Source: an uncultured Eubacteriales bacterium
GTDB lineage: Bacteria; Bacillota; Clostridia; Christensenellales; Aristaeellaceae
Length of the DNA stretch: 42,025 nt
Reading direction: 5' to 3'
NCBI GenBank assembly: GCA_900542445.1
Contig: UQNN01000019.1
Coordinates: 1-42,025, forward strand
A model generated the notes under the pieces. That model was given only the letters and a program-made list of their open reading frames with translations, was not told the origin of the DNA and did no database searches. Position numbers and translations under genes: made by a program. Below are positions 40,145 through 42,025 of the stretch, one piece after another. Each line of letters begins with the position of its first letter. Within the stretch, counting starts at the first letter, position 1.

Positions 40145-41620
40145 TTAATATGCCAAACTGTCAAAAAAGCTGGAATGCCGCGAAATTTCCTGTTCGTAGG
40201 TTTCAAAGCCCAGTTCTTCCGCCAGCGTTTGTCTTGTTCCGAAAAGGTTGGTTCCGATTCCCAGCCTGTCCCCCTCGATTTGAACGCCCAACGCGGCAAG
40301 CGTCGTCGGGAACATGTCCATCGCCGTAAACACGCGTTCCTGAGTCTTCACAGGCGCTGCCGCTGCATTGAGAAAGCAGTTATACACGCGGCGATGGCTG
40401 TATCCGCCCAGCTCCTTTTCTATCTCCGCAGACATGGACAGATGATCGCCCGTCACAATCACCGTCGTATTCGCATAGAAATCCTGCTGTTGAATCCATG
40501 CCACGAGCTGCGCGATCTGTCGGCTTGAGCAGGCAATCGCATCCTTATAGTCGGTGTCATACGTCTTTTCACACAATTCACAACGATATCCGTCCGGAAA
40601 ATGTGAATCCACGGTCAGCATCGTCAGGTTAAACGGCACATCCTCCTCTGAAACTTCCAACAGTTTTTCTTTCACCATTTCGATCAGCCGTCGGTCTTCA
40701 AAACCCCAAAAAACGGAATAGTTTTTCGGAATTTTTCCGTTCTCTTTTGCCCAAACGTAGTCGTTGATTTCATAATTGCCGTGCTGAGTAAAATAATTTC
40801 TGCGCCCGCCAAAGGTCGCATCCGATCCGATCATCAGAATATTGTGATATCCGGCCCGCTCCAGCAGATCACCCAAAGTCGTTACGCCTGGAAAAAAAGC
40901 CGAATACTGATCCATCGAATTTAATTCGATGCCGAGTTTAAGTGGCAATCCGCTGGTCTGCGCAAACATTGCGCCCATTGTCCATGTCGCGCCATCGATC
41001 GGGAATGCGCCGCCCAGCGTATCCTTTTGATCAGAAAACGACAAGTTATTCTTTGCCATTTCGGTCAGTTCCGGCGTTAAACCCACATCATACATCCCAC
41101 CGTCCCGCTTGGATGCAAATGAAGCCTCCATCGATTCCATCATAATATAAATCAGATTTCGTTTCTTCTCCGGCCACGTCAGCAGCGCTTCATCCGGTTG
41201 TATGGCGTTGTCTTCCAGCCATGATGTTGCCGTTATTTGATTATAGAAATACTTTCCCATGGAAAAATAATGTCCCATGACCACACATTCCACGACCCAG
41301 ATGCCGACAACAATGCGCTTCCATCTGATACGATGGTTTATCCCCTGCCTTTTTTCACGGCGCATCCTTCCCCAAACCGCCATCATCAACGCAAATATGC
41401 CGATAGATGGGAGCAATGCTCCTCGGAAAAAAGAAACAAAAGAGCTGATGTCCGTTCCCTGAAGCGGAACTTTTAAATGGAAAATCAATTCCTCCATGGA
41501 TACGCCGCCGAACGCCTGCCGCACCCAGCCAAAGGTTATGGCAAGCAAGATATCTACAAACAGCAAAAAAACAATTATCGCTGAACAAAAAACGTGTTTC
41601 ATAGCCCTAAATCCATTCAT
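40145..41620 (-). CDS. LTA synthase/phosphoglycerol transferase family protein (MdoB-like)
   Basis: A 491-residue membrane enzyme of the alkaline-phosphatase superfamily that moves phosphoglycerol from phosphatidylglycerol to a surface polymer or glycan. Three N-terminal spans (about 10-32, 68-84, 102-117) and an extracellular sulfatase-like domain (about 150-460). Metal and catalytic residues are visible: Glu162 in MMESME, Thr212 in GATWTMGAM (expected nucleophile), Asp and His in VTGDHLS, and the His in TVDSHFPDG. The GATWTxGA form and few membrane spans are closer to MdoB/OpgB than to five-span LtaS. Its ATG is 8 bp after the stop of the methyltransferase remnant, so it has no separate promoter that I can see. 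Confidence 0.9.
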   Translation of the reverse strand: MNGFRAMKHVFCSAIIVFLLFVDILLAITFGWVRQAFGGVSMEELIFHLKVPLQGTDISSFVSFFRGALLPSIGIFALMMAVWGRMRREKRQGINHRIRWKRIVVGIWVVECVVMGHYFSMGKYFYNQITATSWLEDNAIQPDEALLTWPEKKRNLIYIMMESMEASFASKRDGGMYDVGLTPELTEMAKNNLSFSDQKDTLGGAFPIDGATWTMGAMFAQTSGLPLKLGIELNSMDQYSAFFPGVTTLGDLLERAGYHNILMIGSDATFGGRRNYFTQHGNYEINDYVWAKENGKIPKNYSVFWGFEDRRLIEMVKEKLLEVSEEDVPFNLTMLTVDSHFPDGYRCELCEKTYDTDYKDAIACSSRQIAQLVAWIQQQDFYANTTVIVTGDHLSMSAEIEKELGGYSHRRVYNCFLNAAAAPVKTQERVFTAMDMFPTTLAALGVQIEGDRLGIGTNLFGTRQTLAEELGFETYEQEISRHSSFFDSLAY

Positions 41621-41628
41621 TTTCCATC

Positions 41629-41859
41629 TTAAAACGGATCTATTGTATCATCGACATGTTTTTTCGTCAAGATCGCTTGTCCTTTGTCGGAGAGGGACAA
41701 TGTCCTGCTTTCCAAAGCATATCCTTCCCGCTCTGCTGCCGCCAGCGTCGAACCGCTTCCGGCAAACGGGTCGAGAATCCGACCGTCCGACAGACAAATT
41801 TTGCAGATCTGCCGCATGATTTTCTCCGGCTTTACGTCGTGCGCCCAGCTTGGAATCAT
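41629..41859 (-). pseudogene. 3' remnant of a DNA methyltransferase (N4/N6 class)
   Basis: Seventy-six codons with WAHDVKPEKIMRQICKICL and LDPFAGSGSTLAAAEREGY: motif X-like KPE region plus SAM-binding motif I (DPFAGSGST), the C-terminal end of beta-class methyltransferases common on phages and ICEs. The target-recognition and DPPY/SPPY parts are missing. Family-like sequence continues upstream without a start codon (SRNARHKGGRRM) to a stop at about 41907. The ATG at 41859 happens to have AAAGGAGG 7 bases upstream, so a short peptide may be made, but it cannot methylate DNA. Confidence 0.7.
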
Positions 41860-41969
41860 CCGCCGCCCTCCTTTATGCCTTGCGTTCCGGCTGGTCGTTC
41901 CAGCCTATCCCGCGTTATCCCGTTCCTTCCCGTATACGCCCCTTTGTGACATGGAATGTGCTCCTCCAC

Positions 41970-42025
41970 ACCGGCAACGTCCTACTCTCCCAGGTGATTT
42001 TGCCTGCCTGAATCCCGCACAGCGG
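41970..42025 (-). rRNA. rrf: 5S ribosomal RNA, 3' end (runs off the right edge)
   Basis: On the minus strand the last bases read CACCTGGGAGAGTAGGACG then TTGCCGG, the conserved 3' end of Firmicutes 5S rRNA (helix V and the closing helix I strand). The rest of the gene lies right of the window, so this is the tail of an rRNA operon transcribed leftwards. A hairpin GGCTGG/CCAGCC (41889-41905) downstream has no U-run, so no clear rRNA terminator is seen. Confidence 0.75.

Noticed and set aside
41889..41905. Hairpin GGCTGG/CCAGCC downstream of 5S rRNA as rRNA terminator
   Set aside because: No U-run follows on the minus strand, so it does not fit an intrinsic terminator.

Overview
The window looks like chromosomal DNA of an anaerobic Gram-positive bacterium of the class Clostridia, probably a gut or other host-associated lineage. 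The grounds are two class B sortases, a sortase-type adhesin, a Tn1549/CTn-type conjugative element, consensus TTGACA/TATAAT promoters with AGGAGG ribosome sites, LacI and OmpR-family regulators, and a moderately high GC content. I cannot name a genus; assignment near Christensenellales or Oscillospirales is a guess.

Region 1 (1 to about 16.1 kb, all minus strand) is part of an integrative conjugative element (ICE). In the direction of transcription (right to left) it carries a three-component ABC cargo (ABC-3C; truncated effector subunit, middle component, DUF3732 ATPase), a stretch with inverted repeats and a decayed parA copy, parA, parB, an Rpn-family nuclease, a DUF6017 replication protein, a small unknown, a class B sortase, a 2004-residue thioester/Cna-B adhesin, PcfB, and the start of the VirD4/TraG coupling protein. 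The coupling protein gene is cut after 95 codons, where a second element begins; only the N-terminus of its large serine recombinase lies in the window.

Region 2 (16.1 to 29.0 kb, minus strand) is transport and its control: an orphan LivJ-type binding protein behind LacI-type operators, its likely LacI regulator, a six-gene operon ugpB-ugpA-ugpE-ugpC plus glycerophosphodiesterase plus PHP phosphoesterase, and a TAXI-TRAP importer next to a D-2-hydroxyacid dehydrogenase.

Region 3 (29.0 to 34.2 kb, minus) has a secreted peptidoglycan-binding protein, a HAD hydrolase, a second class B sortase with a long basic cytoplasmic tail, and a GH13_8 glycogen-branching enzyme. Region 4 (34.2 to 39.6 kb, plus) has a GH127-like protein lacking the usual catalytic cysteines, an OmpR/PhoR two-component system and a NUDIX hydrolase. 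Region 5 (39.6 kb to the end) has a headless gene fragment, an MdoB/LtaS-like phosphoglycerol transferase, a 5'-truncated DNA methyltransferase remnant and the 3' end of a 5S rRNA gene.

Most novel-looking signals: the ABC-3C cassette that has lost its effector head at the ICE edge, four CTGCAYAT half-sites beside a decayed parA copy, terminator-like hairpins directly in front of the rep and parA ribosome sites, the nested integration into the coupling-protein gene, and the GH127-like protein that has lost both metal/catalytic motifs.
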